The notes below the pieces were generated by a model. It saw only the letters and a program-made list of their open reading frames with translations. It was not told the DNA's origin and made no database searches. Both the position numbers and the translations under genes were made by a program. Shown in pieces: positions 7,714 through 17,644 of a DNA stretch of 64,000 nucleotides (position 1 is its first letter; every line of letters begins with the position of its first letter). This stretch comes from Ignavibacteria bacterium (lineage in GTDB: Bacteria; Bacteroidota; Ignavibacteria; Ignavibacteriales; Melioribacteraceae), in contig WPAE01000015.1 of the NCBI GenBank assembly GCA_009773205.1, positions 1 to 64,000 of the forward strand, read 5' to 3'.

Positions 7714-9609
7714 TCAGTTTATTCCGCTCAAAATTTGATAAGGAATTTGGTAATTGGGAAAATCTTTTTTCGCTTTATCTAAATAAACTTTTGCGCGTTC
7801 TTTGAATCCAAACTCAAGCTCATAGGCTGCTCGGTAAGCAAGCATTGTTCCGCATGTGTTCTCAATAAAGTTGACATACTTGTTTCTATTCTTTGGAAAT
7901 CTAACAGTAAAGTTGGGTTCTGGCGCAGGAACATAATCTGTTCCTTTAACAACTTTAAACATTAGTGAGTGAGGCACAAGCTGGCAGCCATCCGGCAAAG
8001 TAAACTCGCCGCGCCGCATTTCATTTTGATATAATTCAATACTAATGTAGCAGTTTCTTTCATTTATGTTTTTGACAATTAAGTTACTCATAACTGCTCT
8101 GTAGTTTTGTTCAAGCAAGTTAGCATCAAAGTTTTGGTCTCTCTCAAAAGGTTTAACTGCTTCAACAAAAGAATTTGTTTCGGTTTCAATCTGTTTCATA
8201 ACAGAAGGATAAGAATTTTGCAATTGGCTGTAATACCAAGAACGGCGGAGAAGTTCTTTATCAACTACTACAACATCTTTGCGATAGTTTTCTACATTCT
8301 GAAAATAGTAAGATGCCGAAATGAAGTAATCCCATTGATATGAAAAAACTATTGAATTCTTTTCGGTGGAATTAAGGACAGCTTTAGTGTAATCTTCAAA
8401 CGTGTAAACACCGCTTTGATCTACGTTTGTTCTATTGATTCCCAACGGAAGAAAGCATAAAAGCCCTACCGCAGCGTAAGCATATTTATCTTGTACTGCT
8501 TTACTCTTTAGCAACTGGAGGAGTTTGCTGAATCCTAATGAAATAAATAAGGCAAAGATGATGTACGCTAAAAGGAAATATGAATCTATATCAACAATAT
8601 CGTAATTGACTGAGTAGAGAACTGCAAAAAGAAAAGTAAAGAGCAAAGCAATGAACATTTTTCTTTCATTCTTGAAAAGAAAAACAAAACCAATTAATCC
8701 AAGTATTAAACCGGCGTAAGCAAACTCAGATGAAAAGTTTGTTAGAAAATATTTAAGCTGCTTGCCTGCGGCTTCGAAAGAAGCAAAAAGCCAAACTTGA
8801 TACTGCTTGCCTGTAAAGTGGCGCCAGAAGTTTTCAAAGTTTACTGGATTGCCCCAGTTTAATAACGGCTGCATAGAAGCGCGTAAAGGAAGATAGAGAT
8901 ATAACAGCGCCAGCAAAGGCAGCGATGTAACAGCGGTAACTACAATAATTTTAAATGAGCGTTGTGTAAATCTCTCTTTCATGAAAAACAGTATTGCCGC
9001 TAAAGGAAGAATGAGAAGCGTAGTCATGTGATTTGCAAAACTAAATGCGAACGTAATGCCCACAAAGACCCAATCAAAGTATTTGTTTGTTTTAGTATAA
9101 TAAGCTCTGAGCGTAAAGAATAAGATCAGCGTAAAGAGAAATGCTTGAAGCGAGTAAACTTCAACTGAAGTTGACTGCATCCAAAAAGTTTTGCTAAATG
9201 CCAGATAGAATGAACCAGCAAAAGCAGAAATTATTTTTTGGTCATTTGTAAAACTACTTTCGAGAACCCTCATTCTTTGTTTTGATTTTTTAACAAGTAC
9301 ATTTTGCTTAAAGTTGTTAAAAACTATTTCTACTATTTTGATGAGAAAGAAAATGGAAAGCGAGCACCATACTGCTGCAAGTAAATTAGCCTGAAATATT
9401 TTAGAAAATGGTAACGGAGTTTTAAGCCACAGGTATCCAATAATAGTAAAAAGCGGATAGCCTGTTGGATGCGCGATTCCTAAAGTTGCCTGCACGGCGG
9501 CAAGCTCGCCGGAATCAATTTGTATTACGCTTGGAGCGAGCGTAAATAAGTAAACGATAAATACTATGAGTGAAGTGAATGTTGCGTAATGCTTTTTTAG
9601 TAAATTCAA
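7714..9609 (-). CDS. DUF2723 family polytopic membrane protein (GT-C-like)
   Basis: 631 residues. The N-terminus carries the family signature TLAPSV..IDSGEL (D32-S-G-E-L) followed by LGIAHPTGYPLF (about 43-54), with about 10-12 hydrophobic segments up to residue 380 and a soluble C-terminal part. DUF2723 proteins resemble GT-C glycosyltransferases acting on lipid-linked sugars and include the TMEM260 relatives. The start is TTG, two bases after the glnE stop; no ATG lies near, so translation is probably coupled to glnE. Confidence 0.85.
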   Translation of the reverse strand: MNLLKKHYATFTSLIVFIVYLFTLAPSVIQIDSGELAAVQATLGIAHPTGYPLFTIIGYLWLKTPLPFSKIFQANLLAAVWCSLSIFFLIKIVEIVFNNFKQNVLVKKSKQRMRVLESSFTNDQKIISAFAGSFYLAFSKTFWMQSTSVEVYSLQAFLFTLILFFTLRAYYTKTNKYFDWVFVGITFAFSFANHMTTLLILPLAAILFFMKERFTQRSFKIIVVTAVTSLPLLALLYLYLPLRASMQPLLNWGNPVNFENFWRHFTGKQYQVWLFASFEAAGKQLKYFLTNFSSEFAYAGLILGLIGFVFLFKNERKMFIALLFTFLFAVLYSVNYDIVDIDSYFLLAYIIFALFISLGFSKLLQLLKSKAVQDKYAYAAVGLLCFLPLGINRTNVDQSGVYTFEDYTKAVLNSTEKNSIVFSYQWDYFISASYYFQNVENYRKDVVVVDKELLRRSWYYSQLQNSYPSVMKQIETETNSFVEAVKPFERDQNFDANLLEQNYRAVMSNLIVKNINERNCYISIELYQNEMRRGEFTLPDGCQLVPHSLMFKVVKGTDYVPAPEPNFTVRFPKNRNKYVNFIENTCGTMLAYRAAYELEFGFKERAKVYLDKAKKDFPNYQIPYQILSGIN

Positions 9610-9611
9610 AC

Positions 9612-12401
9612 TTAATCTCCAGTAAGTTTATCGAACAACTGATAATTAAATTTCAATATTTGCTTAAGTGAAAACTCTATGTTGCTTACATCATCTTCGC
9701 TAAATAATTGGCTTAAGTAAAGTCTCTTTTCATTTTCAGATGTAATAACAGCGTTGCCAGTGTTGAAGATTGTTTGCACACAAAACTCGGCTAACTTAAG
9801 TTTCTCAAAATTATTCTTGAGTTCATCGGCTTCGGGCAGAATTATATTAACAGCAGAAAAGATTTTTTTATAACCGGCTCCAATCAATTTGGCAAGTAAT
9901 TTAGGGTCGGAAAGAATAAGTAATTGTAAAATAAAATCAATCGTTGTTAATCCGCCTCTATCTTTTTTAATGTTTATGCCTGAGCTTAGCGCGTGCGAAT
10001 GCTGCCGAAGAACATAGTTGTGCATCTTTACAATTTCTGCTTTAATTTCTTTCTGTGCAAAACACCAAGAGTGTTTTACAATTATTGATGTAAAGTCCTT
10101 AAACAGTTTGTTGTTTCCGTAAATCAATCTAAGTTTTGTTAATGCTTGAAACTCCCACAAACGCGCGCGGGCTGCAAGGTATGTTTCGTAATTCTTAATA
10201 TCCCAAACAATTGGAGATTTATTTCCTTCTGGGCGTAACCGGAAATCCACATCAAAAGGCTTTAGCTTGTCTTTTGCTTTTGCTAGAAATTCTTGAAAGT
10301 GCTGCTGAACATTTTCCTCTGTGTTTATTTCTTCTACTACAACAATTAAATCTATGTCGGAATTGAAATTCATATTAGATGCGCCGAGACTGCCGAGCGA
10401 AGCAGCAAAGTAATTATAGTTTAAGTTTTGTCTGCGGAGCAGTTCCACTAAATGAAAGGTAAAGTAGGCGGAAAGAGTTTCGGCTGCTTTAGACCGCTTC
10501 ACTAATCCACAAGTGAATTGAACCGAGAGAGCAAAAACAATTTGCTCAGTAGTAAGAAAAGCAAAATCCTCATTAAGATTTTTAGAAAACACTTTGCGAG
10601 AGAGGAAAAAATCCTCAAGTCGGTTTGAAGCTGAAAGAAGATCTAAAGATTTTTGAGAGTATTCGCATAAACTCAAAAATCTAAAAAAGAATTTCTTGTT
10701 TGTAAACTCGCTATACCAAATTGACGGAAACTTTGTGGTTCTTATTACTCGAGTAAAGTTATCTACAACTTTGTCGGGGTCGTAACATTTAGTTAAATAG
10801 CTATTCAAATTCTGTTCGATAGAATTAAAAAGCTGAATTGTTCGCGTGTCAAATTCTTTGCGTTCGATTATCCCCTGTCCGCTGCGCAAGTACTGCAAAT
10901 TCTTTTCTGCTTTGGATGCTTCTTTAAAAACTGCTTTTTGTTTTTCCAAATCGCTTAACGTATCGTTTGCTTTTAAGATATTGTTGTAAATCCCGCGTAC
11001 ACTTTTTCTGTAACTATCAAGTTTTATTCTAAAGATTTCTGCCGAATCAAGCCGAAGATAAACAACCAGCTTGTTAATCATTTCCGGATTATCGGGTATC
11101 CGGTGTGTCTGTGTATCGTTCATCAACTGAAGAAAATGCTCGATCCTTCTGTAGAAAATGTAAGCTTCGGCAAGAAGTTCTTTTTCCTTTTTCTTCAGAA
11201 GATTTCTGCTCTGCAAAAAGTTAAGCGCAATTAAACTGTTACCCGTTCTAAGTTCTGGATACTTGCTTCCGTTTAAAAGCTGCAATGCTTGTACTGCAAA
11301 TTCTATGTCGCGAATTCCTCCCGTAAAAATTTTTACATCTTCTTGAGTGTTGTGTTGTCTTTCAATGTTCAGCTTCATCGTTCTGATTTTATCTTTTATT
11401 GATGAAGTGTAGAAACTGTTGTAAACGTAAGGAATTACAAAAGAGAGAAAGCGGTTATACAAATCTTTATCGCCGCATATAAAATTCAGCTTAATTAGCA
11501 TTTGCCGTTCCCAGTCTTCGCCGCGTGCTTCATAATATTTTATATAATCATTAATTGATTTGCAAAGAGGAGAAAATTTGCCATCGGGTCTTAGCCGAAA
11601 ATCCACGCGGTAAATGTAACCGTTTGAAGTTATGTCTGATGACGATTTTGAAAAAAGCTGAACAGTTTCTGACAGCAGTTCGTGAAAGTCTTTTTGGGTT
11701 GATTCGATTTGCGAATTGGAATCGTAAAACATAATTAAGTCAACATCGCTGCTGTAGTTTAGCTCGCAGCCGCCAAGTTTGCCTAGCGAGCAGAGAGAAA
11801 ACTTATTGCTCGGTCTTGTTACCTTATACTTTGCCAAAACTTCTTCGTAACATATTTCAAAAAGGTTTGCGTTAATTATTTTTGCCAGATATGACAGCTG
11901 TTTTGTAGTACTTAACAATTCATCAAATTGTAAAATATCATTTGCGCCTATCTTAAGAATTATTCTCTTTTTGAATTGGCGGAGAAAAGTTAAACGCGCG
12001 TTAATAGATTTAAACTTCTTAACATTTTCGGAAACTTCCTTTTCAAGATCTTCTATCTTTATATCTTTCGAGAAATATTCTTGGTCAAAAATCTGGTAAA
12101 GATATTCCGGATTGCGAACGACAATATCTGTTAAGTAGTTGGAGTTTGCTGCTAATGCAACAACAATTTCAGCGTGATGAGGTAGCTTGAGCAGATCGCT
12201 GAAGAAAAAGGATTTATCATAGACAGCTGAAAAAATGCGAATCAGATTTGCTTCCGAAGAGTGAGTGAAATAAAACTTTGAAGCATTCTCTTCTAACTGA
12301 GCAACAACATTCTCGAATGTTTGTGAGGAAAGTAATCCTTCAGAAAGCACTACCAACTTTGCAATGAATGAATCCGTGAAATGGAATTTACGCTCTGTCA
12401 A
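9612..12401 (-). CDS. glnE: Glutamine synthetase adenylyltransferase (GlnE)
   Basis: 929 residues, near the usual length. Two nucleotidyltransferase domains are visible. The first has SLGKLGGCELNYSSDVDLIMF (about 205-225) and GGIRDIEFAVQ; the second has SLGSLGASNMNFNSDIDLIVV (about 667-688). The enzyme attaches AMP to, or removes it from, glutamine synthetase in response to nitrogen status. The second domain keeps the metal-binding D-x-D but has ASNMNF where most have GGxEMxx. The gene overlaps no other but leads directly into the DUF2723 gene. Confidence 0.92.
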   Translation of the reverse strand: MTERKFHFTDSFIAKLVVLSEGLLSSQTFENVVAQLEENASKFYFTHSSEANLIRIFSAVYDKSFFFSDLLKLPHHAEIVVALAANSNYLTDIVVRNPEYLYQIFDQEYFSKDIKIEDLEKEVSENVKKFKSINARLTFLRQFKKRIILKIGANDILQFDELLSTTKQLSYLAKIINANLFEICYEEVLAKYKVTRPSNKFSLCSLGKLGGCELNYSSDVDLIMFYDSNSQIESTQKDFHELLSETVQLFSKSSSDITSNGYIYRVDFRLRPDGKFSPLCKSINDYIKYYEARGEDWERQMLIKLNFICGDKDLYNRFLSFVIPYVYNSFYTSSIKDKIRTMKLNIERQHNTQEDVKIFTGGIRDIEFAVQALQLLNGSKYPELRTGNSLIALNFLQSRNLLKKKEKELLAEAYIFYRRIEHFLQLMNDTQTHRIPDNPEMINKLVVYLRLDSAEIFRIKLDSYRKSVRGIYNNILKANDTLSDLEKQKAVFKEASKAEKNLQYLRSGQGIIERKEFDTRTIQLFNSIEQNLNSYLTKCYDPDKVVDNFTRVIRTTKFPSIWYSEFTNKKFFFRFLSLCEYSQKSLDLLSASNRLEDFFLSRKVFSKNLNEDFAFLTTEQIVFALSVQFTCGLVKRSKAAETLSAYFTFHLVELLRRQNLNYNYFAASLGSLGASNMNFNSDIDLIVVVEEINTEENVQQHFQEFLAKAKDKLKPFDVDFRLRPEGNKSPIVWDIKNYETYLAARARLWEFQALTKLRLIYGNNKLFKDFTSIIVKHSWCFAQKEIKAEIVKMHNYVLRQHSHALSSGINIKKDRGGLTTIDFILQLLILSDPKLLAKLIGAGYKKIFSAVNIILPEADELKNNFEKLKLAEFCVQTIFNTGNAVITSENEKRLYLSQLFSEDDVSNIEFSLKQILKFNYQLFDKLTGD

Positions 12402-12585
12402 ATGAATCCCAACTGTTCGCCTCTAAAATAGTTTAAGAGAATGTAAATCGCATAAAAAAGAAAAATGCGCTATCAACTTTCAGATATAGGTTAAGAGTTA
12501 CCTATAAATTAGTGTCTTTAAGAATTTAAGTATGTAAATCGGGGCAATGAAACAGCAAATGACGTTGATATGTAGTTTGATTCCC

Positions 12586-13521
12586 TTAAGTTATTTTACC
12601 TTTAATACGCGCAAGTACTTTGTTGAACTTAAAAATTTCTGCAAATGTAACAATAGAAACTCCTAAAATTATTATTACCGCTGAAAAAAAGAGTTTGAGA
12701 GTTAATAATTCGCCAACTACAAGTACAGAAAGAAGCGTAGCAATAATTGGCTGAAGGTAGCTGTAAATTGCCACAGAAGTTGATTGTGTGTTTTGCAGCG
12801 CAAATGTAACCACAAGGTATGGAATAAATGTTCCGCCGACTAAGACCATCAATAACGCTAAGTAACCTTCAAGCGGAATAGAAGAAAAATTTATCTCCGG
12901 CAGGCTTGGAATTGTAAACGGCATAATAATAAATGAAGAAAAAATAAAAACATAAGTAATTACTGTGAACGAACTGTAAATGCGCAACATCTTTTTAGAA
13001 ATTACCAAATAGACAGCATAGCAACATGAGTTGGCAATTATCAGCAAGTCGCCTAACAGGTTTTCGTTCAATTGAAATCTACCAAAATCAATTAGAAAAG
13101 CAACACCGCTAAATGCTACAATTACACCAAGTATTTTTACGAAGTTCAGCTCTTCTTTTCTTAGAAGCAGCGCAGCAATAATCGTAAAAATTGGTATTGT
13201 TGTTACAAGAATTCCAGCGTTTACAGCAGTTGTAATTGAAACGCCTTTGAGATAGAAAAGCTGATTGACCGCAACCCCGAAGAACCCGAACAAAGCAAAC
13301 CACCAATAATGTTTTGTTTCTTTAATTGCTTCCTTCTTAAAAAGGTAAAATATTATGCTGAATAGAATGGCTGTTGAAAATACTCTAAAAAATACAACAC
13401 TCATTGGTGGGAAATACTTTAACGCCAATTTAGAAAATGGCGGAAGCGTACCGAAGGTAACTTGAACTATCAACAGCGGAATGTGAACACGCCAAAGAGT
13501 CTCTCTCGTAAATTTTTCCAT
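12586..13521 (-). CDS. EamA/DMT-superfamily transporter
   Basis: 311 residues with ten hydrophobic segments arranged as two EamA repeats (about 12-145 and 155-295). Each repeat shows typical small-residue stretches (GTLPPFSKLALKYFPPMSVVFFR; YLQPIIATLLSVLVVGE). Members export metabolites or amino acids; the substrate cannot be inferred. The gene is transcribed divergently from the GT9 pair. Confidence 0.88.
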   Translation of the reverse strand: MEKFTRETLWRVHIPLLIVQVTFGTLPPFSKLALKYFPPMSVVFFRVFSTAILFSIIFYLFKKEAIKETKHYWWFALFGFFGVAVNQLFYLKGVSITTAVNAGILVTTIPIFTIIAALLLRKEELNFVKILGVIVAFSGVAFLIDFGRFQLNENLLGDLLIIANSCCYAVYLVISKKMLRIYSSFTVITYVFIFSSFIIMPFTIPSLPEINFSSIPLEGYLALLMVLVGGTFIPYLVVTFALQNTQSTSVAIYSYLQPIIATLLSVLVVGELLTLKLFFSAVIIILGVSIVTFAEIFKFNKVLARIKGKIT

Positions 13522-13628
13522 CTAACAATCGTTTTATTCCTTGCAAAGTTATAAAAATGATTGAACATCGAAATGGAATTGGTTTTAATATGATTAAATT
13601 TGATTGGCATAAATCATAAACCGACAGA

Positions 13629-14651
13629 ATGAAACGGCATGACCCGAAAAATATTCTAATAATCAATCTCAAGTTTCTTGGAGATTTAATTGTTACAACT
13701 GCGGCAATCAGAGCTATCAAAGAAAAATATTCTTCGTCAAAAATTACAGTGCTGGTGAGAAAACAATACAAAGATGTTCTTGCAGGTAACAAAAATATTG
13801 ATGAAATAATTTTTTATGATTTGTCGAACAAGGAAAAACGCGGACTATCAAAACTAAAACGTGAAATTAAATTTGTTTGTTTCCTCAGAAGCAAAAGATT
13901 TGATTCAGTTGTTTCGTTTCAAGCAGGCGATAGATACGTGCTTTGGTCATTTTTAAGCGGGGCGAAATTTCGCGTAGGACCAATAGAAAACAATTTGGCT
14001 TTTTTATTAACTCATAAGGCTAATGTATATGAAAACAGAAACAGTTTTATGGATTATTATTTAGAAATTGCAAAGACTTTTGGAACTGAAGCAAACAGCA
14101 GACAAACAGATTTTGTTATGAATAATGATTACTGCAAATGTGTTGATGATTTTTTTTCCGAAAAGAACATAATTGAAAGTGATAAAATAATTTGCATTCA
14201 TCCAGGCGCGGGCGAATCTTCTCGAAAATGGAAACTTGATAATTATCCCTTGTTAGTGAATAAAATATTTGAACAAACTGATTACAAGATAATTTTTACA
14301 ATAGGTCCGCAAGAACTCAAACACAAAACTTTTTTTGAACCACTCATTAACCCAAGAGTTTTAATTCACTATTCCGAAAATGTACACGAGCTTGCCCGGG
14401 TAATAAGCGAAGCCGATTTGTTAATAGGAATGGATTCCGGGGCAAGACATCTTGCCGCTGCGCTAAATATTCCCTCTCTATCATTTTTTCCGGAAGATTT
14501 GATTGAAGCATGGTGGTTTTATGAAGAAGCAAACAAGCAATTTTACTTATCCGGAAAGAGAAATATAGTAGATAAAGAAAATCAATTCTTAGATTGCATT
14601 AGTGCTGAAATGGTATTTGAGAAAGCAATTCAAATTTTGAAAACGAAATGA
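13629..14651 (+). CDS. Glycosyltransferase family 9 (heptosyltransferase-like)
   Basis: 340 residues. The N-terminal ILIINLKFLGDLIVTTAAIRAIK is the GT9 start. CIHPGAGESSRKW (about 190) is the nucleotide-sugar domain entry, and IGMDSGARHLAAALNIPSLSFF (about 260-282) is the donor-binding motif. Such enzymes add heptose or a related sugar to lipopolysaccharide inner core. It overlaps the next GT9 gene by 4 bases (ATGA). Confidence 0.88.
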   Translation: MKRHDPKNILIINLKFLGDLIVTTAAIRAIKEKYSSSKITVLVRKQYKDVLAGNKNIDEIIFYDLSNKEKRGLSKLKREIKFVCFLRSKRFDSVVSFQAGDRYVLWSFLSGAKFRVGPIENNLAFLLTHKANVYENRNSFMDYYLEIAKTFGTEANSRQTDFVMNNDYCKCVDDFFSEKNIIESDKIICIHPGAGESSRKWKLDNYPLLVNKIFEQTDYKIIFTIGPQELKHKTFFEPLINPRVLIHYSENVHELARVISEADLLIGMDSGARHLAAALNIPSLSFFPEDLIEAWWFYEEANKQFYLSGKRNIVDKENQFLDCISAEMVFEKAIQILKTK

Positions 14652-15673
14652 ATATAAATCCCAAAAACATATTAGTAATTAAATGGGGCGCGCTTGGCGA
14701 TATGGTTATTTCAACCGGCGCTATACGTTCGGTAAAAGAAACTTTCCCAAATGCATGTGTTGTTCTACTAAGCAATAGTTTAATGAAGCAAATTGCACCA
14801 GCCGGCTCAATTGTAGATAAATTACTTGTTTACGATGAAAAGAAATATCGTGGAGTAAAATCTATTACACAATTGTTCAAACTAATTCTGAATCTTCGCA
14901 GATACAAATTCGATTTGGCAATCAACCTTCGCTGGCATTCAGATCGGTGTGCTATAATTGCTTATCTAAGCGGAGCTAAAGAAAGAGTTAGTTCCGGCCC
15001 GCAGAATATGATGAATTTGTACACAACTAAAGTTCCATTTCCAAATGGAAGATATCACGAAGTTCACCGCAATCTTGATATAGTTAAAGCTGTTGGCGTT
15101 AAAGTAAAAGATGAAACTCCTTACACACACATTTCTCTTAGCGATGAAAAATTTGCCTCGGATTTCCTTTTTCAAAACAAACTAGAGAAAGAGAATACTA
15201 TTTGCATTCATCCAGGCGCTTCAAAACCAATTAGAGCTTGGTCGCCGGATCGTTTTAGAGAAATTTCAAAAAAATTAGTTGAGCAGTACGATGTAACCGT
15301 TATTGTAACCTGGAGCGGTAAGGAAAAAGAATTAGCCGAGTTTGTAGTTACTGAAAATCCGAAGAAGATGTTTTTAGCGCCTCAAACAAAAACAATTGGC
15401 GAGTTAGCTGCACTGATTAAATATTCTAAAATGTGTTTAACAAACTGTACAGGACCAATGAATGTTGCAGTTGCAGTACAGACACCAACTTGCGCAATAC
15501 TCGGTTCATCAGACCCAACGGATTGGGCTCCGTATGGCGAAATTCATAGAACGATAAAATCTCCTCTTGTATTGGAATCTTATACCGATGAGCAGGAAGA
15601 ACAAGCGATGCAAGATGTTTCTATTGAACAAGTTTGGAGTGTAGTTAGTAAACGCTGGGAAGAATTAACATAA
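14648..15673 (+). CDS. Glycosyltransferase family 9 (heptosyltransferase-like), second copy
   Basis: 341 residues. It has the motifs ILVIKWGALGDMVISTGAIRSVK at the start, CIHPGASKPIRAWSPDRF (about 188) and LTNCTGPMNVAVAVQTPTCAILGSSD (about 265-290). The 4-base overlap with its neighbour shows translational coupling, so the pair probably acts one after the other on the same glycolipid. Its stop codon (15671-15673) overlaps the left end of a family I repeat, so this repeat sits at the very end of the gene. Confidence 0.88.
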   Translation: MNINPKNILVIKWGALGDMVISTGAIRSVKETFPNACVVLLSNSLMKQIAPAGSIVDKLLVYDEKKYRGVKSITQLFKLILNLRRYKFDLAINLRWHSDRCAIIAYLSGAKERVSSGPQNMMNLYTTKVPFPNGRYHEVHRNLDIVKAVGVKVKDETPYTHISLSDEKFASDFLFQNKLEKENTICIHPGASKPIRAWSPDRFREISKKLVEQYDVTVIVTWSGKEKELAEFVVTENPKKMFLAPQTKTIGELAALIKYSKMCLTNCTGPMNVAVAVQTPTCAILGSSDPTDWAPYGEIHRTIKSPLVLESYTDEQEEQAMQDVSIEQVWSVVSKRWEELT

Positions 15674-15754
15674 GGGCACCTCTAAAAACTTTTGTTTTAA
15701 AATATTTCATCCCGCTAAGCGGGACAAAGGAAACTGATATTTTTAGGGGCGCCC
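15672..15754. repeat. Family I palindromic repeat (copy a)
   Basis: Left end AAGGGCACCTCTAAAAA, right end TTTTTAGGGGCGCCC; a small CCCGCTAAGCGGG palindrome lies at 15711-15723. It begins inside the stop codon of the GT9 gene. Confidence 0.8.
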
Positions 15755-15782
15755 ATAAAGAGTAACCGACTAAAAAGTAATT

Positions 15783-15923
15783 GTGCAACTAATTAGATCG
15801 GCAAATAACCATGCCCAAGCTTGCAGCAGGCTAGCTTTAGAGATGAGAAAACACTGGCAAAGACTTGCTGCTATACCAGTTGAAAAAGCTGAGCTTGAAG
15901 AGATAGCAACGATTGAAGCATAA
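15783..15923 (+). pseudogene. Possible gene remnant, unrecognised
   Basis: A 46-codon open stretch from GTG to TAA with plausible amino acid composition (RLALEMRKHWQRL, VEKAELEEIATIEA). It looks like the C-terminal tail of a longer helical protein, but I do not recognise it and there is no upstream part. It may be chance. Confidence 0.2.
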
Positions 15924-16134
15924 GTAGATAAAATAATTTGTTTTAACTATACTTGCGGGAAATAAATAGTTAGGGGCAAGCGTATCGGACGACACGACAG
16001 CCAACCCAAAGAAGTTTTATTTTTTGCCACCACACATTTTTTGTTTTTTAATTTTTTGGCAATCGCACAAGTGGCACATTTGGTTTTGTCCGACACACAA
16101 GCCAACACTTCAGCAAAACCAAAAGAGTCATTTT

Positions 16135-16165
16135 TTGCCAACGCTTTATTAAATTCCTTACTTTG
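16135..16165 (+). promoter_or_regulatory. Bacteroidetes-type promoter for the araC-like gene
   Basis: TTG at 16135-16137, 20 bases, then TTACTTTG at 16158-16165. This matches the Bacteroidetes -33 TTG / -7 TAnnTTTG consensus at all but one -7 position. The start codon is 6 bases downstream. The same 20-base spacing occurs before the toxin gene at 21902. Confidence 0.4.
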
Positions 16166-16170
16166 AAACT

Positions 16171-17001
16171 ATGAATCAACTTTTCAAAATATTTAAAGTG
16201 GACGAAGCAGAAGCAACTAAAATAAGTGCTTCACCTGATGAACCACATAAACACGACTTTGAGGAGTTGATAATTGGAATTAACGGTCAGTTAGACCACT
16301 TTATTGACTTCAAGAACACTATTATTGAAGCACCGCTTATCAGCTTTGTCACAAAAGGAAAAGTTCACCGTGTTATTCCAAAATTACACAACGGGAAATG
16401 TGAGATGTTGGCGATTCGCTTTAAGAGTGAATTTATACCGGAAACAATTTTTCAACTTTATTCTCTTTTCCATGACCACTCCACTATTAAAATGCAAGAA
16501 GGTGAGTGTTTTGACCGCTTAGTTACCATTTGCAAATTGATGAGTGCTGAAATGCAGAAGGAAAATCCAGACCTTGCCGTGGTCAGGCATTTACTGAGTG
16601 CCCTATTTACCATGATTGAATCTGAAAGAAGGAAAACCGAAGAAAGCGATAACGGCGTACATAAATTAAACAACACCACCTTTAAAAACTTCCTGAAAAT
16701 ATTGGAAGAAAATTACCACCGACCTGAAAATGTAGAGTTCTATGCCGAAAAACTTTTTATGAGTGCAAGAAATCTAAATACTATTTGTCAGCAGGTGATG
16801 GAAAAAAGCGTTTCGGAAATCATTGAAATACGAAAACTCATTGAAGCCAAAAATTTACTGACTTATTCCGACAAAACTATTTCGGAAATCGGTTTTGAAT
16901 TGGGCTATAACGAAAAGTCATATTTTACTAATGTTTTCAAAAAGCGGACTGGACAAACGCCAAGCGAATTTCGTGAAGAAATGAGAAAGCTTGTTTCCTG
17001 A
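16171..17001 (+). CDS. AraC-family transcriptional regulator
   Basis: 276 residues. The N-terminal part (about 20-100) looks like a cupin sensor (PHKHDFEELIIGINGQ). The C-terminal 100 residues hold two helix-turn-helix motifs, the second ending in the family signature ISEIGFELGYNEKSYFTNVFKKRTGQTPSEFR. It heads a cluster of eight same-strand redox genes and is the likely activator of that operon; the ligand is unknown. A promoter motif lies directly upstream. Confidence 0.9.
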   Translation: MNQLFKIFKVDEAEATKISASPDEPHKHDFEELIIGINGQLDHFIDFKNTIIEAPLISFVTKGKVHRVIPKLHNGKCEMLAIRFKSEFIPETIFQLYSLFHDHSTIKMQEGECFDRLVTICKLMSAEMQKENPDLAVVRHLLSALFTMIESERRKTEESDNGVHKLNNTTFKNFLKILEENYHRPENVEFYAEKLFMSARNLNTICQQVMEKSVSEIIEIRKLIEAKNLLTYSDKTISEIGFELGYNEKSYFTNVFKKRTGQTPSEFREEMRKLVS

Positions 17002-17096
17002 AATCACAACATTTCTTCCGAAAAGTGTTACCCATTGCCTCTGAAATGTCCGCACCTTTGTACCATCAATTTTAACAACAGAAAAATATATTAAAA

Positions 17097-17633
17097 ATGG
17101 AAACAGCAGCAAAAACAAAATGGGTTTTAGACCCAACACACAGTGAGCTTACTTTTAAAGTAAAACACATGATGATTGCCAACGTTAAAGGTGAATTCAA
17201 AAACTTCTCCGTTGAAGTGGACGGAGACGATATTTTGAAATCAACTTTGAATGTTAGCCTTGACGCTTTATCTATCAACACCAACAGCGCAGACAGAGAT
17301 AATCACCTGAAATCTGCCGACTTCTTTGATGTGGAAAATCACAAAGAACTTTCGTTCAAAAGCACTTCATTCAAGCAAAAAGACGAAGATGAATATGAAT
17401 TGAAAGGTTTGCTTACCATCAAAGGTATCAGCAAAGAAGTGGCTCTTGAAGTGGAGTTTGGCGGTATAAACAAAGACCCTTGGGGAAATGAAAAAGCAGG
17501 TTTTTCTGTGGAAGGAAAAATCAACAGAAAAGATTGGGGCTTAAACTGGAATGCGGCTCTGGAAACAGGCGGTGTTTTGGTAAGCGAAGATGTAAAAATT
17601 GCTGGCGAAATTCAGTTTATAAAACAATCTTAA
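17097..17633 (+). CDS. YceI-family protein
   Basis: 178 residues, full length for the family, without a signal peptide. WVLDPTHSELTFKVKHMMIANVKGEF opens the lipocalin-like barrel, and FGGINKDPWGNEKAGFSVEGKINRKDWGLNWN is the diagnostic end. YceI proteins bind long isoprenoids or amphiphiles in a barrel, and many are stress-induced. The 95-base gap from the araC-like gene contains a weak TTG...CACCTTTG promoter-like pair (17035-17060), so a separate transcript may begin here. Confidence 0.9.
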   Translation: METAAKTKWVLDPTHSELTFKVKHMMIANVKGEFKNFSVEVDGDDILKSTLNVSLDALSINTNSADRDNHLKSADFFDVENHKELSFKSTSFKQKDEDEYELKGLLTIKGISKEVALEVEFGGINKDPWGNEKAGFSVEGKINRKDWGLNWNAALETGGVLVSEDVKIAGEIQFIKQS

Positions 17634-17644
17634 AGCAATTATAC

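Larger units (their letters stand above)
15674..16170. other. Boundary region before the redox/cassette island
   Basis: Holds the family I repeat, the possible remnant ORF, and an AT-rich leader containing many TTTTTTGCC/ACAAGCCAAC words unlike the intergenic DNA to the left. A promoter-like pair sits at its end (16135-16165). No convincing gene is present on either strand. Confidence 0.5.

Noticed and set aside
15947..16141. 64-codon open frame on the minus strand (cysteine-rich)
   Set aside because: It covers the leader and promoter of the araC-like gene, has low-complexity lysine and cysteine content and no ribosome site or family.
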